From the NCBI RefSeq assembly GCF_030248535.1, contig NZ_JAHGAJ010000047.1, forward strand, positions 1-38,545: 38,545 nucleotides of DNA, written 5' to 3'. This document shows, one piece after another, positions 23,611-33,699 of this stretch. The notes beneath the pieces are model-generated. The model did not search any database. It was given only the letters and a program-made list of their open reading frames with translations, and was not told the origin of the DNA. The position numbers were made by a program, and so were the translations under genes. This stretch comes from Vibrio sp. D404a (GTDB taxonomy: Bacteria > Pseudomonadota > Gammaproteobacteria > Enterobacterales > Vibrionaceae). The stretch's first letter is position 1, and each line of letters opens with the position of its first letter.

Positions 23611-26600
23611 TTGTTTACTGTTTACCATTCCAATAAAGTTGATACTTTAAAAATCCTCCTCGTTCACTTGATTAAGAGTGATCCTCTGGCGAACCCATTC
23701 GACAAAGAACAGATCTTGGTACAAAGCCCGGGTATGTCTCAATGGTTGAAGATGGAGCTGGCCAAAGAATTTGGTGTTGCAGCAAACATTGATTTCCCTC
23801 TGCCTGCGACCTTCATCTGGGAGATGTTTACTCAAGTCCTTCCTGATGTGCCAAAGCGTAGTGCTTTCAACAAAGAAGCAATGACATGGAAGTTGATGAG
23901 TCTTCTTCCCGCTAAGCTTGACCACCCAGATTTCTTGCCACTGCAGCGTTACCTAGAAAACGACGCCGATAGCTCGAAGTTGTATCAACTGGCTGAAAAA
24001 ATTGCCGATATCTTTGATGGCTACTTGGTGTACCGCCCTGAATGGATGGCGGCGTGGGAAGCGGGCGAGCCCGTTGCTGAACTGCAAGATGCAGAGGGCA
24101 ACCAAGAGCATCCTTGGCAGCCGATTTTATGGCAAGCGCTGTATGAGCAGACCTTATCTCAAGGTCAATCCAAGTATCATCGTGGTAACTTGTACCATGA
24201 CTTCATTGAAGCGCTTTCTCAGCAGAAAGGGCAGTTGTCACACTTGCCTAAGCGACTCTTCGTGTTTGGTATCTCATCGTTGCCACCGCGTTATATGGAT
24301 GCCCTTAAAGCTATGGGTGAGCATATTGATGTCCACCTAATGTTTACGAACCCGTGTCAGCACTACTGGGGCGACATTCGAGACAGAAAATATCTAGCAA
24401 GAGTTGAAGCGCAGCGTCGTAAGCAGTTTGCACTGGTCGATGGTTTGCCTCAGTTAGAGGGCGAGGTGTCACCATTAAAAGATGGCTTTGAAGCCAACGT
24501 CGAAGATGAGCTGCATACCAGCCAAGCGGTGGGTAACAGTTTATTGGCATCGATGGGTAAGCTTGGCCGTGACAACCTATTTCTACTGTCGCAATCTGAA
24601 TGTGAAGAGCATGAGTTCTTCATTGATGTTGAACGCGATAGTCTGTTGCATCAGCTACAAGCGGATATTTTAGAGCTCGAAGAGCATCAAGATGATCATA
24701 TTCTAGATTCAAGCGCTCATAAGCAGAGCATTACACTTGGTGACCGCTCGCTGACGGTTCACGCGTGTCATAGCCCAATGCGTGAAGTGGAAGTGCTTCA
24801 CGACCAGTTGCTGGCAATGTTTGATGCCGATCCAAGCCTAAAGCCACGCGATATTATTGTGATGGTGGCAGATATCAATGCTTACAGTCCCGCCATCCAA
24901 GCGGTATTTGGTAATGCGCCGGGTGAGCGCTATATCCCTTACTCCATCTCGGATAGAACCGCCGATCAAGAAAGTCCTATCTTAACCGCCTTCATGCAGC
25001 TGGTGGCTCTGCCTAAGAGTCGATGCCTTGCTTCTGAATTACTTGAACTGCTTGAGATCCCAGCCATGATGGCGCGTTTTGATATTGATGAGTATCAGTT
25101 CGAACAAGCTAAGCAATGGGTAGAAGAAGCCGGGATTCGCTGGGGGGTGGATGGCAGCACGGCGACCGAATTTGACCTACCTGAGACGCAGCAAAATACG
25201 TGGTTGTTTGGTGTGCAGCGTATGCTACTGGGTTATGCGATGTCTGAATCAGCGGGTCTATTTGAAACCGCTGACTCACCGATAGCTGCTTATGATGAAG
25301 TGCAGGGTATGAGCGCAGAGCTTGCGGGTAAGTTGGCGCACTTTATTGAACGTATTACTCACTATCGTCAGCGACTCAATCAAGCTCAATCTATTGAGTT
25401 GTGGCGTGAGACGCTGCTGAATCTAATCGATGATTTCTTTACGGTCGAGCTAGAAGGCGAAGTGGTATTGAAGTCGATTCGAGATGCGCTTGGTCAGTTG
25501 AATGAACAACTTGATGATGCCTTGTTCGAGCAAGAACTGTCGCCAAGCATTGTTTACCAGTACCTCAATAACAAGCTTTCTGGGGCACGCATCAGCCAAC
25601 GTTTTTTAGCAGGGCAAGTGAACTTCTGTACCTTGATGCCAATGCGTTCGATTCCGTTCAAAACCGTCTGTCTATTGGGTATGAATGATGGAGTTTATCC
25701 GCGCTCAATGCCACCGGAAGGGTTTGATTTGATGAATGGTCGCACACGTCCGGGTGACCGTTCTCGTCGCGATGATGACCGATATCTATTCTTAGAAGCG
25801 ATGTTATCAGCGCAAGAGAGCTTGTACATCAGCTATGTTGGTCGTTCTATTCAAGACAACACCGAACGAGTACCGTCGGTACTGGTGTCAGAGTTGATTG
25901 AGTACTGTGAGCAAAACTATTGCCTACAGGGTGATGAAGCGCTTGGCAGTGATGAGTCGGGGCGTAAGCTAAGCAAAGCGCAAATGTTTGAGCACACCAT
26001 GACGCCATTCAGTCCAAGCGCCTTTATGCTAAACCAAGATAATACCCAACTCAGTTATGCCAAAGAGTGGCTGCCCGCCGCCAATCGTGCTGGTGAGCGC
26101 AGTGGTGAATTCAACCGCGCGTTAGAAGACTATCTTGCAGGGGCGACTTTCCCTCAAGAGTTGGACTTGGTGGAGCTGCAACGTTTCTGGCGTCTTCCGG
26201 TTCAATACTTCTTTAATCGCCGCTTAAAAGTGGTGTTTGAGCCGCCGTTACCCGTTATGGAAGATGATGAGCCATTTGTATTGAATGGTCTTGAGAGCTA
26301 TCAGCTGAAAGATGCCTTACTGCAAGTCTTGATTGATAACCCACAATCGGCGGACGAGGCCGTTGCTCGATTTGTGGCGAAACAGAAAGCTCAAGGTCGA
26401 TTACCGGTAGGGGCATTTGGCGACATTGAGTTTGAGACTAATCGTGTGCAAGCCGAAGAGCTCGCCAAAGAGATTCAGTTCGTTACCGGAGCGCCGCAAG
26501 AGGATTTAGAAGTCAACGTGGCGATCGACAGTCTTGGTGAAGGGAAAAGCGTCAAGCTAACGGGCTGGTTAACACACAACTATCAATCCGGCTTGGTGCG

Positions 26601-27087
26601 TTATCGCAGCGGTAAGATCCGAGCGCAAGACTACCTAGCAGCTTGGATTGATCACCTGTGTTGCAGTGCTATGGGCAAAGCGCAATCCACACACATTATT
26701 GGTTATGACAAGAAAGAGGGCGTTGTTCATCTTACCTTGCAACCTATCAACGACATAGCCCAAGCAAAACAGACACTTGGAGAATTAGTGCGTCTGTTTT
26801 ATCAAGGCATGACAACCCCTCTACCTTATTTCCCGAAGACGGCGTTGGCGGGTGTTGAAGCAGGCTTTAGCCGAGGTAAATGGGTCGATGATGAAGAGAA
26901 GTCTTTGAAGAAGATGGCGGATACTTTCAACGACAGTTACGCCTTTACGGGTGAAGGTCGCGACAGCTATATCTCTCGGATTTGGCCAAAATGGGATGAA
27001 ACCTTAGCAGCGGAAGCAAGACTCTATTCGACACTGGTTATGCAAGCTGCACGCTTAGCTGTGGTTGATCCCAATGATCAAGAGTAA
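23611..27087 (+). CDS. recC: RecBCD subunit RecC
   Basis: Non-catalytic helicase/nuclease-like subunit of exonuclease V that splits the duplex and scans for Chi. 1158 residues. The beginning (FTVYHSNKVDTL, QILVQSPGMSQWLKMELAKEFG, NIDFPLPATFIWEMF) and the segment RISQRFLAGQVNFCTLMPMRSIPFKTVCLLGMNDGVYPR match E. coli RecC closely. The start is a TTG at 23611: the frame is blocked by a TAG at 23596, and the TTG falls where E. coli RecC begins. No ptrA gene lies between recC and recB, unlike E. coli; instead there is a 410-base non-coding gap. Confidence 0.97.
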   Translation: MFTVYHSNKVDTLKILLVHLIKSDPLANPFDKEQILVQSPGMSQWLKMELAKEFGVAANIDFPLPATFIWEMFTQVLPDVPKRSAFNKEAMTWKLMSLLPAKLDHPDFLPLQRYLENDADSSKLYQLAEKIADIFDGYLVYRPEWMAAWEAGEPVAELQDAEGNQEHPWQPILWQALYEQTLSQGQSKYHRGNLYHDFIEALSQQKGQLSHLPKRLFVFGISSLPPRYMDALKAMGEHIDVHLMFTNPCQHYWGDIRDRKYLARVEAQRRKQFALVDGLPQLEGEVSPLKDGFEANVEDELHTSQAVGNSLLASMGKLGRDNLFLLSQSECEEHEFFIDVERDSLLHQLQADILELEEHQDDHILDSSAHKQSITLGDRSLTVHACHSPMREVEVLHDQLLAMFDADPSLKPRDIIVMVADINAYSPAIQAVFGNAPGERYIPYSISDRTADQESPILTAFMQLVALPKSRCLASELLELLEIPAMMARFDIDEYQFEQAKQWVEEAGIRWGVDGSTATEFDLPETQQNTWLFGVQRMLLGYAMSESAGLFETADSPIAAYDEVQGMSAELAGKLAHFIERITHYRQRLNQAQSIELWRETLLNLIDDFFTVELEGEVVLKSIRDALGQLNEQLDDALFEQELSPSIVYQYLNNKLSGARISQRFLAGQVNFCTLMPMRSIPFKTVCLLGMNDGVYPRSMPPEGFDLMNGRTRPGDRSRRDDDRYLFLEAMLSAQESLYISYVGRSIQDNTERVPSVLVSELIEYCEQNYCLQGDEALGSDESGRKLSKAQMFEHTMTPFSPSAFMLNQDNTQLSYAKEWLPAANRAGERSGEFNRALEDYLAGATFPQELDLVELQRFWRLPVQYFFNRRLKVVFEPPLPVMEDDEPFVLNGLESYQLKDALLQVLIDNPQSADEAVARFVAKQKAQGRLPVGAFGDIEFETNRVQAEELAKEIQFVTGAPQEDLEVNVAIDSLGEGKSVKLTGWLTHNYQSGLVRYRSGKIRAQDYLAAWIDHLCCSAMGKAQSTHIIGYDKKEGVVHLTLQPINDIAQAKQTLGELVRLFYQGMTTPLPYFPKTALAGVEAGFSRGKWVDDEEKSLKKMADTFNDSYAFTGEGRDSYISRIWPKWDETLAAEARLYSTLVMQAARLAVVDPNDQE

Positions 27088-27497
27088 CCAAGGGCGATCG
27101 TCAGGATCGCCAAAGCTGGGCCAATTGCGCCGATGCGTACGGGAAGCTTATTGGGGTTTTAGAAAGATTATAGACCTGAAAAAGGAAGTACTGGAAAGCA
27201 AGGGAAGTGCGGAAGTGCAAGTACAGGAATTAAAGTGGCCGCCAGTAAATCATTATTAGTGTAGGGCGTTCGCTGTACGGCCACAGGTCAGAGGGACCAT
27301 TATTCTTTTGGTTCTTTGGCGGCGAAATATTATCCGCTCGTCTGAACTCGTGGGCGCATAGTAACGACGTGCACCAAATTGATCCGTGAGAGAGATCGCA
27401 CTCCCTAATAAGATATTGGCACTAGACCTGATTTGAATGACGTTTTTGATACTAGGTCACATTTGTAACAGAATAATTAAGAATAAGGCAGCTCGGT
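27088..27497. other. 410-base gap between recC and recB
   Basis: No supportable gene. It contains a 7-bp hairpin (GGCGATC-GTCAG-GATCGCC, 27093-27111) just past the recC stop, a purine-rich stretch with repeated GGAAGT words (about 27180-27230), and an inverted repeat GTGGCCG (27235-27241)/CGGCCAC (27278-27284). TTGATA followed after 17 bases by CAGAAT, about 30-60 bases before recB, is a possible promoter. One frame (27065-27259) overlaps the recC end and resembles nothing I know. Confidence 0.5.
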
Positions 27498-30400
27498 ATG
27501 ACTACCACAAATCGTGATCTCGCTATCACGCCACAAGCGCTTAATACCATGACGTTTCCTCTGCATGGGGCGCGATTGATCGAAGCTTCTGCAGGCACAG
27601 GTAAAACCTTCACGATAGCTGGCTTGTATCTACGATTACTCTTAGGTCACGGAACCTCTCAAGTCGGTGAGAATGGTGAAGAGCCAAGTCGACACCAACA
27701 GCCTCTAACGGTTGACCAAATTCTGGTTGTAACCTTTACAGAAGCGGCGACGGCAGAGCTGAGAGATCGTATCCGCGCACGAATCCACGATGCGCGAATT
27801 GCCTTTGCCAGAGGCCAGAGTAGCGATCCTGTGATATCGCCGCTATTGGATGAAATCCAAGATCATGCTCAGGCTGCAGCCATTCTTTTGAATGCTGAAA
27901 GACAGATGGACGAAGCGGCAGTGTACACCATTCACGGTTTTTGCCAACGCATGCTGACGCAAAATGCGTTTGAATCGGGCAGCCGCTTTGACAATGAATT
28001 TGTTACCAATGAAAGCCATTTAAAAGCGCAAGTCGTTGCCGATTATTGGCGTAAGCAGTTCTACCCGCTACCGATTCAATTGGCGGGTGAAGTGCGTAAT
28101 ATCTGGGGCTCGCCATCGGCTTTGCTGGCAGACGTGAATCGCTACCTGACTGGCGCGCCGTTGAAGCTGACAGTGGAAGCAATGTCTGGCGATCTGCAAT
28201 CACTTCACAACAGTAACCTTGATAAAATCAAAGCTATAAAAGCACAGTGGTTGGCATCCCAAGATGATTTTCTGCCGATTATTTCTGGTTCTGATGTTAA
28301 TAAGCGCAGCTACACTAAAAAATCTCTGCCAACTTGGTTAGAGGCGGTAACTGCATGGGCACAAAGCGAGACTCACGATTATCAGTACCCAGATAAACTC
28401 GAGAAGTTCGCACAATCGACGCTGAACGAAAAAACGCCGAAAGGTACCGCACCTTGTCATGATGTTTTTGAGGCGATCGATACGTTCCTAGCGCAGCCAG
28501 CCGATATGAAAGCGCCGCTGCTTGCTCATGCTATCACACACTGCCGAACCATGCTGGCGGCCGCAAAAGAACAGAAACAGTGGCTTTCGTTTGATGACTT
28601 GTTGACTCAACTGTCTGCGTCAATTGATGTAGACGAGCAGTCGCTACTGGTTGAACGAATTCGCACTCTTTACCCTGTTGCGATGATTGATGAATTCCAA
28701 GATACCGACCCACTGCAATACAGCATTTTCAGTCGTATTTATCTCGATAGCCCTCAATGTGGCTTATTTATGATCGGTGACCCTAAGCAGGCGATTTACG
28801 GCTTCCGCGGTGCGGATATCTTCACTTACATCAAGGCTCGTAATCAGGTGAGTGCTCACTATACCTTGGGGACTAACTGGCGTTCGAGCGCCGATATGGT
28901 CAGTGCGGTGAACCAGATATTTAGCAGCTCAGATAGCCCGTTTATTTATGATGACGATATCCCGTTCTTACCCGTCGCCGCGAGCCCAAATGCCGATCTG
29001 CGTCAATGGATGCTGGGTGACAAGATTCAGCCAGCGGTGACCTTTTGGTTACAAGATGCAGAAGACAAACCGCTGCCAAAAGGTGAATACCATGCCGCTA
29101 TGGCAGAAGCGACGGCGAGTCAAATTCAGACCATTCTGACCGCTTCTCAGGAGCAGCAAGCATATTTTGATAACGGCAAAGCACAGAAGTCGATTCAAGC
29201 GGGTGATATTGCCGTCTTGGTAAGAACGGGTAGCGAAGGGCGCTTGATTAAAACAGCGCTCGCAGAGCAAGGTATTGCCAGTGTCTACCTCTCTAACCGA
29301 GACAGTGTGTTTGTCAGCCTTGTTGCTCAAGATCTTCAGCGTTTGTTGCAAGCGGTCTTGACGCCTGACAATGACCGTGCGCTACGTGCTTGTTTGGCTT
29401 CGGAGCTGTTTGCGCTTGATGCCGCATCACTGGATCAACTCAATAATGATGAAGTGGTGTGGGAAAATGCGGTCAATGAGTTCCGTGAGTATCGTAAATT
29501 GTGGCTGCAACGTGGCGTATTACCTATGCTGCGCGCGGTGATGAGTAAGCGCCATCTTGCCGAGCGACTTTTGGAAGAAGAGAACGGCGAGCGAGCACTG
29601 ACGGATCTGATGCACATCGGTGAGTTGCTGCAACAGGCGAGACAAGAACTCGACAGTGATTATGGTTTGTTGCGCTGGTTGGCGGAAGCCATCATTGATG
29701 CGCAAAACGGATTAGGTGGTAATGAAGACGATATTCAACGCCTTGAGTCAGAAAGAAACTTGGTACAAATCGTTACTATCCATAAATCGAAAGGCTTGGA
29801 ATACGATTTGGTGTTCTTACCTTTTGTTGCCAGCTACCGCGAAGCGAGTGAAGGCAAATATTACGATCATGAAACAGACACAACGGTACTGGATATCACC
29901 GCGAGCGATGATGCCTTGGCGCAAGCTGATAAAGAGCGCTTAGCGGAAGACTTACGTTTGATCTACGTAGCGCTAACTCGTGCTGTTTATGGCTGTTTCA
30001 TTGGTATGGCGCCGCTGCGAAAAGGGCGCTCAACCAAAGAGCCAACGGGCGTTCATTTGAGTGCGATGGGCTATCTTGTGCAAAATGGTAAGGAGAGCAC
30101 CATTGCAGAGCTGCAACAAGCGTTGGCAAGCTTAGAGAGCAATGGCGACAGTGTTACCTTGAGTGAGACACCAATACAGCATGAACAGCCATTTGTTGCC
30201 AAGTTAGAACCGCAGCCCGATTTGCAGGCGCAAGAGCTGGCAGCCTCCATTGACCGCGCTTGGCGCATTACCAGTTACTCTGGTTTGGTCAAGCAGGGCA
30301 GTCATGGAGCGAGCCATGATGCCACTATGGAAGTATCGGGGTTTGATATCGACTCGGCGGATGAGCAGGACGAGGGCGAATTGATCGAACCTGAACGTTC

Positions 30401-31172
30401 TATCTTTACCTTCCCTCGTGGCGCAAGGCCGGGTACGTTCTTGCATACTCTGTTTGAAGACGTTGAGTTTACAGAGCCGGCAACCAGTGAACACAATACG
30501 CAAGTGATCACTCACTTACTGGAACTCGAACAGTATGAGATGGAGTGGTTGCCAGTCCTGCAGCAGTTAGTGGACACGGTGCTCAATACCGCGTTGGATG
30601 GTAAAAATCTGAAATTGAGCGATAAAAACGAATCACAGCGTTTGGTTGAGATGGAGTTTTTATTGCCGATTGAGGTTTTGGCATCGTCTGAGCTCAATCG
30701 AGTGATTCAATATCATGATCCCCTTTCTGCGAAAGCGGGTGATCTTGGGTTCCATACGGTACAAGGTATGCTGAAAGGCTTTATCGATTTAGTGTTTGAA
30801 CATGAGGGCAAATACTATGTACTTGACTGGAAATCGAATCATTTAGGTGATGACGTCGCGGTTTATCACGGCGACGCACTTAAAGGGGCAATGGCGGATC
30901 ACCGCTACGACCTGCAATATCAAATTTATGCACTGGCTCTACATCGTTTCTTGCGCAGTCGCATCGCTAATTACAGCTACCAAGAACATTTCGGTGGCGT
31001 TTATTACCTGTTCTTACGCGGTATGGATGGACAATCTCAGCAAGGAATATTTTCTGCGAAACCAAGTGAAGCCATGCTTAACGAAATGGACCAATTGATC
31101 GATGGAAGAATCGTTGATCGCCAAACTTCTCAATCAAATGATGACCAAGCTGGACAGATGGAGCTTATATAA
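27498..31172 (+). CDS. recB: RecBCD subunit RecB (helicase-nuclease)
   Basis: 3'-5' SF1A helicase plus nuclease. 1224 residues. Walker A EASAGTGKT at 29-37, VVTFTEAATAELRDRIR, Walker B-type DEFQDTD near 397, GDPKQAIYGFRGAD, and motif V/VI VTIHKSKGLEYDLVFLPF with LRLIYVALTRAV. The C-terminal nuclease has D1110 and K1112 (VLDWKSN) and QYQIYALALHRFL, so both activities look intact. The ATG at 27498 has AAGG about 12 bases upstream; an internal Met (residue 18, MTFPLHGARLIEASAG) is nearer the E. coli start, and either is possible. The stop overlaps the recD start by one base (TAATG), so recB and recD are translationally coupled. Confidence 0.97.
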   Translation: MTTTNRDLAITPQALNTMTFPLHGARLIEASAGTGKTFTIAGLYLRLLLGHGTSQVGENGEEPSRHQQPLTVDQILVVTFTEAATAELRDRIRARIHDARIAFARGQSSDPVISPLLDEIQDHAQAAAILLNAERQMDEAAVYTIHGFCQRMLTQNAFESGSRFDNEFVTNESHLKAQVVADYWRKQFYPLPIQLAGEVRNIWGSPSALLADVNRYLTGAPLKLTVEAMSGDLQSLHNSNLDKIKAIKAQWLASQDDFLPIISGSDVNKRSYTKKSLPTWLEAVTAWAQSETHDYQYPDKLEKFAQSTLNEKTPKGTAPCHDVFEAIDTFLAQPADMKAPLLAHAITHCRTMLAAAKEQKQWLSFDDLLTQLSASIDVDEQSLLVERIRTLYPVAMIDEFQDTDPLQYSIFSRIYLDSPQCGLFMIGDPKQAIYGFRGADIFTYIKARNQVSAHYTLGTNWRSSADMVSAVNQIFSSSDSPFIYDDDIPFLPVAASPNADLRQWMLGDKIQPAVTFWLQDAEDKPLPKGEYHAAMAEATASQIQTILTASQEQQAYFDNGKAQKSIQAGDIAVLVRTGSEGRLIKTALAEQGIASVYLSNRDSVFVSLVAQDLQRLLQAVLTPDNDRALRACLASELFALDAASLDQLNNDEVVWENAVNEFREYRKLWLQRGVLPMLRAVMSKRHLAERLLEEENGERALTDLMHIGELLQQARQELDSDYGLLRWLAEAIIDAQNGLGGNEDDIQRLESERNLVQIVTIHKSKGLEYDLVFLPFVASYREASEGKYYDHETDTTVLDITASDDALAQADKERLAEDLRLIYVALTRAVYGCFIGMAPLRKGRSTKEPTGVHLSAMGYLVQNGKESTIAELQQALASLESNGDSVTLSETPIQHEQPFVAKLEPQPDLQAQELAASIDRAWRITSYSGLVKQGSHGASHDATMEVSGFDIDSADEQDEGELIEPERSIFTFPRGARPGTFLHTLFEDVEFTEPATSEHNTQVITHLLELEQYEMEWLPVLQQLVDTVLNTALDGKNLKLSDKNESQRLVEMEFLLPIEVLASSELNRVIQYHDPLSAKAGDLGFHTVQGMLKGFIDLVFEHEGKYYVLDWKSNHLGDDVAVYHGDALKGAMADHRYDLQYQIYALALHRFLRSRIANYSYQEHFGGVYYLFLRGMDGQSQQGIFSAKPSEAMLNEMDQLIDGRIVDRQTSQSNDDQAGQMELI

Positions 31173-33361
31173 TGACACCCATTGATTTAAACCAAGCGCC
31201 GCTGTTGGATGTATTAAAGCTATTAGCTGATAAGGGGACTATTCGTCAGCTTGACTATCAATTTGCTCGCTTTATTGCCCAGCAAGCGAGTGGTTACTCA
31301 CAAGAGTCCGATTCGGCTCAACAACTTGGGTTTCTTGCTGGTGTTGCCAGTCATGAGCTAGGCAAAGGTCATATCTGTATGCAGCTGACAGTGAGTGATC
31401 ATTATCAATCAAATATACCCGCTGACTTGGCACAGTTACTTGGCCTTTATGGTGAAGCGGCATTGCAACTCAATCAACGCCTGTTAAGCGTCGATTGGCC
31501 AGCGATTCTTAATAATTCGAGTCTGGTAGGGACAAGCAATGAGTGCATTAAGCCTTTAATGTTTGATGGTAAGCGAGTCTACCTACAGCGTTACTGGAAC
31601 TACGAAGTCGTACTGGCAGAAGCACTCAATCGCTTGAGTTTTCCTGTTGAGTTTAACCTTGAGCAGAAGCGAGCCCTAACCCAAACTCTGAATCAGCTAT
31701 TTGCTCGCAGTTATCACTTTCTGTTTAATGCACTCGCCAAAGCCAGCGCGAATGGTCAAAGCTCCCAAGTCTTGCGCCAACAATTGGTGTGTGACCATTT
31801 AGACGTGGTCTCGGAAGCTGAGCTTAATTGGAGTGAAATCGACAGGGTTGTCACCCAAGCGACTCAGGTCTCTGATCTAAACGTGTTGGATGATTTGGTG
31901 CCTCTCTCAGTGTGTTTGAATTGGCAGAAAGTCGCAGCGGCCGTGGCACTGAGTCGACGCTTTGCGGTGATCTCTGGCGGACCGGGTACGGGTAAAACGA
32001 CCACGGTAGCGAAACTTCTGTCTGCTATGGTAGAGCAGTCGTTGAATTTGGGAAAAACACCGACAATTAAATTGGTTGCGCCAACCGGTAAAGCGGCTGC
32101 ACGTTTAACGGAATCGATTGGTAAGGCGATTGATCAGCTGCCTGTCGAGCCTATCGTCAAAGAGAATATCCCAACCGAGTCGAGCACGTTACACCGCTTG
32201 CTTGGCGCGATCCCGAATCGAGCCGAATTTAGACATCACCGTCGCAACCCACTGCATTTGGATATTCTGGTCGTCGATGAAGCCTCGATGGTCGACTTAT
32301 CTATGATGTATAAGTTGGTGGACGCGTTACCACCTCATGCTCGCTTAATTTTATTAGGGGATAAAGACCAGCTTGCTTCTGTTGAGGCTGGTGCGGTATT
32401 GGGCGATATTTGTGCCTTCAACGCACATGGTTACAGTACCAATCAAGGAAGCCTGATTGCTGAATTGACCGGATTTAATGCGCTGTCGAGTAATAACACA
32501 GGCTCGAAAAGTGTGACTAACTCGCCAGCCGTTGCTGACAGTCTATGTATGCTACAGAAGAGTTATCGCTTTGACGCACGCTCTGGTATTGGTCAGCTTG
32601 CGAAAGCCATCAATGCAGGTTCGGCTGCACAGGTCGATGTCGTGCTCAACAAAGGTTTTGCGGATATCGAGCATCACACGCTCTCTAGTGATAGTTACAA
32701 CCTGATGCTGCGCACCTTGGTCAATGAATATGGCGCTTATCTCAACTGCATTAATCAGCCATTGGCTGACGATGAAAAGCAAGAGGCTCGCGCCAAACAG
32801 GCTCTCGATCTCTTCAGTCAGTGCCGCCTGCTGTGCGCAGTTCGTGATGGTGACTTTGGTGTTGCTGGGCTAAACCAACGTATTGAGCGCGCTTTGGCAG
32901 CACGACGACTCGTGAAGCCACACAACGATGAACTATGGTATCACGGACGTCCTGTGATGGTGACTCGCAATGATCATGGTCTTGGTTTATACAATGGTGA
33001 TATTGGTCTCTGCATGTTGGATTCGACCGTGACTGATGATGATTCTTCACCGAGACTCAAGGTTTACTTTGAGTTGCCAGATGGTAGCGTAAAAGCGGTG
33101 CTTCCAAGTCGAGTACCAGAGCACGAGACCGCTTATGCGATGACGATCCATAAATCTCAAGGTAGTGAGTTTGATTTAACCTTGATGATATTACCGCCGG
33201 AGTTCAGTCCAATACTGACGCGAGAGCTGATTTATACCGGAGTGACACGTGCGAAATCTCGCCTGATGATGTTTACAGACAGCTCTGTGTTCAAACGCAG
33301 TATCAAGGTAAAAACACAGCGGGTGAGCGGCTTGGCGGTACGCTTAGGCAAGAATGAGTGA
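31172..33361 (+). CDS. recD: RecBCD subunit RecD (5'-3' helicase)
   Basis: SF1B helicase subunit that sets the fast motor and controls nuclease polarity before Chi. 729 residues, about 120 longer than E. coli RecD. Walker A ISGGPGTGKTTT lies near residue 270, Walker B VVDEASMVDL near 367, and late motifs TIHKSQGSEFDLTLMILP and ELIYTGVTRAKSRL near the end. The extra length includes a region after the Walker B block (AFNAHGYSTNQGSLIAELTG, then a Ser/Asn-rich stretch) and an extended N-terminal domain. Shares one base with the recB stop. A hairpin with a weak T run follows. Confidence 0.96.
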   Translation: MTPIDLNQAPLLDVLKLLADKGTIRQLDYQFARFIAQQASGYSQESDSAQQLGFLAGVASHELGKGHICMQLTVSDHYQSNIPADLAQLLGLYGEAALQLNQRLLSVDWPAILNNSSLVGTSNECIKPLMFDGKRVYLQRYWNYEVVLAEALNRLSFPVEFNLEQKRALTQTLNQLFARSYHFLFNALAKASANGQSSQVLRQQLVCDHLDVVSEAELNWSEIDRVVTQATQVSDLNVLDDLVPLSVCLNWQKVAAAVALSRRFAVISGGPGTGKTTTVAKLLSAMVEQSLNLGKTPTIKLVAPTGKAAARLTESIGKAIDQLPVEPIVKENIPTESSTLHRLLGAIPNRAEFRHHRRNPLHLDILVVDEASMVDLSMMYKLVDALPPHARLILLGDKDQLASVEAGAVLGDICAFNAHGYSTNQGSLIAELTGFNALSSNNTGSKSVTNSPAVADSLCMLQKSYRFDARSGIGQLAKAINAGSAAQVDVVLNKGFADIEHHTLSSDSYNLMLRTLVNEYGAYLNCINQPLADDEKQEARAKQALDLFSQCRLLCAVRDGDFGVAGLNQRIERALAARRLVKPHNDELWYHGRPVMVTRNDHGLGLYNGDIGLCMLDSTVTDDDSSPRLKVYFELPDGSVKAVLPSRVPEHETAYAMTIHKSQGSEFDLTLMILPPEFSPILTRELIYTGVTRAKSRLMMFTDSSVFKRSIKVKTQRVSGLAVRLGKNE

Positions 33362-33390
33362 GCGTTAAATTAGAGTAGAGAGTATGAGGG

Positions 33391-33418
33391 GAAGCAGCCA
33401 TCCCTGGTTGCTTCTCTT
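33391..33418 (+). terminator. Terminator after recD
   Basis: GAAGCAGCC (33391-33399), 6-base loop, GGTTGCTTC (33406-33414) with one G-T pair; the tail TCTT is a weak T run. Confidence 0.65.
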
Positions 33419-33459
33419 GAGTAAGGTCTATTCAGCTATTTCATTTGTTCAATAGCGGC

Positions 33460-33648
33460 TTAGTCGTTACTCAGAAAGGCTCTTGTAAAAGAGATATGGT
33501 TTATCTTGTATTTTGCTTGGCAGTTCAAGATAAACTCCTTCAAGTTATCAGTCACTGGAAAAACACAGTGGACGTCTAACCCTTCAAGAAATTGGTTATC
33601 AGCCATATCCCAAAAGCTTTGTAGCGAATTACAAATAACGGTTCTCAT
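33460..33648 (-). CDS. Small hypothetical protein (62 aa)
   Basis: Frame beginning MRTVICNSLQSFWDMADNQF and ending FTRAFLSND. An upstream in-frame ATG at 33687 would give 75 residues but lacks a ribosome site; AAAGAG lies about 10 bases before the ATG at 33648. The composition looks protein-like (VHCVFPVTDNLKEFILNCQAK), with two Cys and no membrane segment. I recognise no family. It is isolated between the recD and argA terminators and could be a lineage-specific gene or a chance frame. Confidence 0.4.
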   Translation of the reverse strand: MRTVICNSLQSFWDMADNQFLEGLDVHCVFPVTDNLKEFILNCQAKYKINHISFTRAFLSND

Positions 33649-33699
33649 ATCAATATGCTCTTTTTGCTTTTTGTTATTAACGGGCATAGCTAAAGTTTA

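Noticed and set aside
27065..27259. 64-codon frame overlapping the recC end
   Set aside because: TTG start, no recognisable domain, low-complexity purine-rich middle; more likely chance than a gene.
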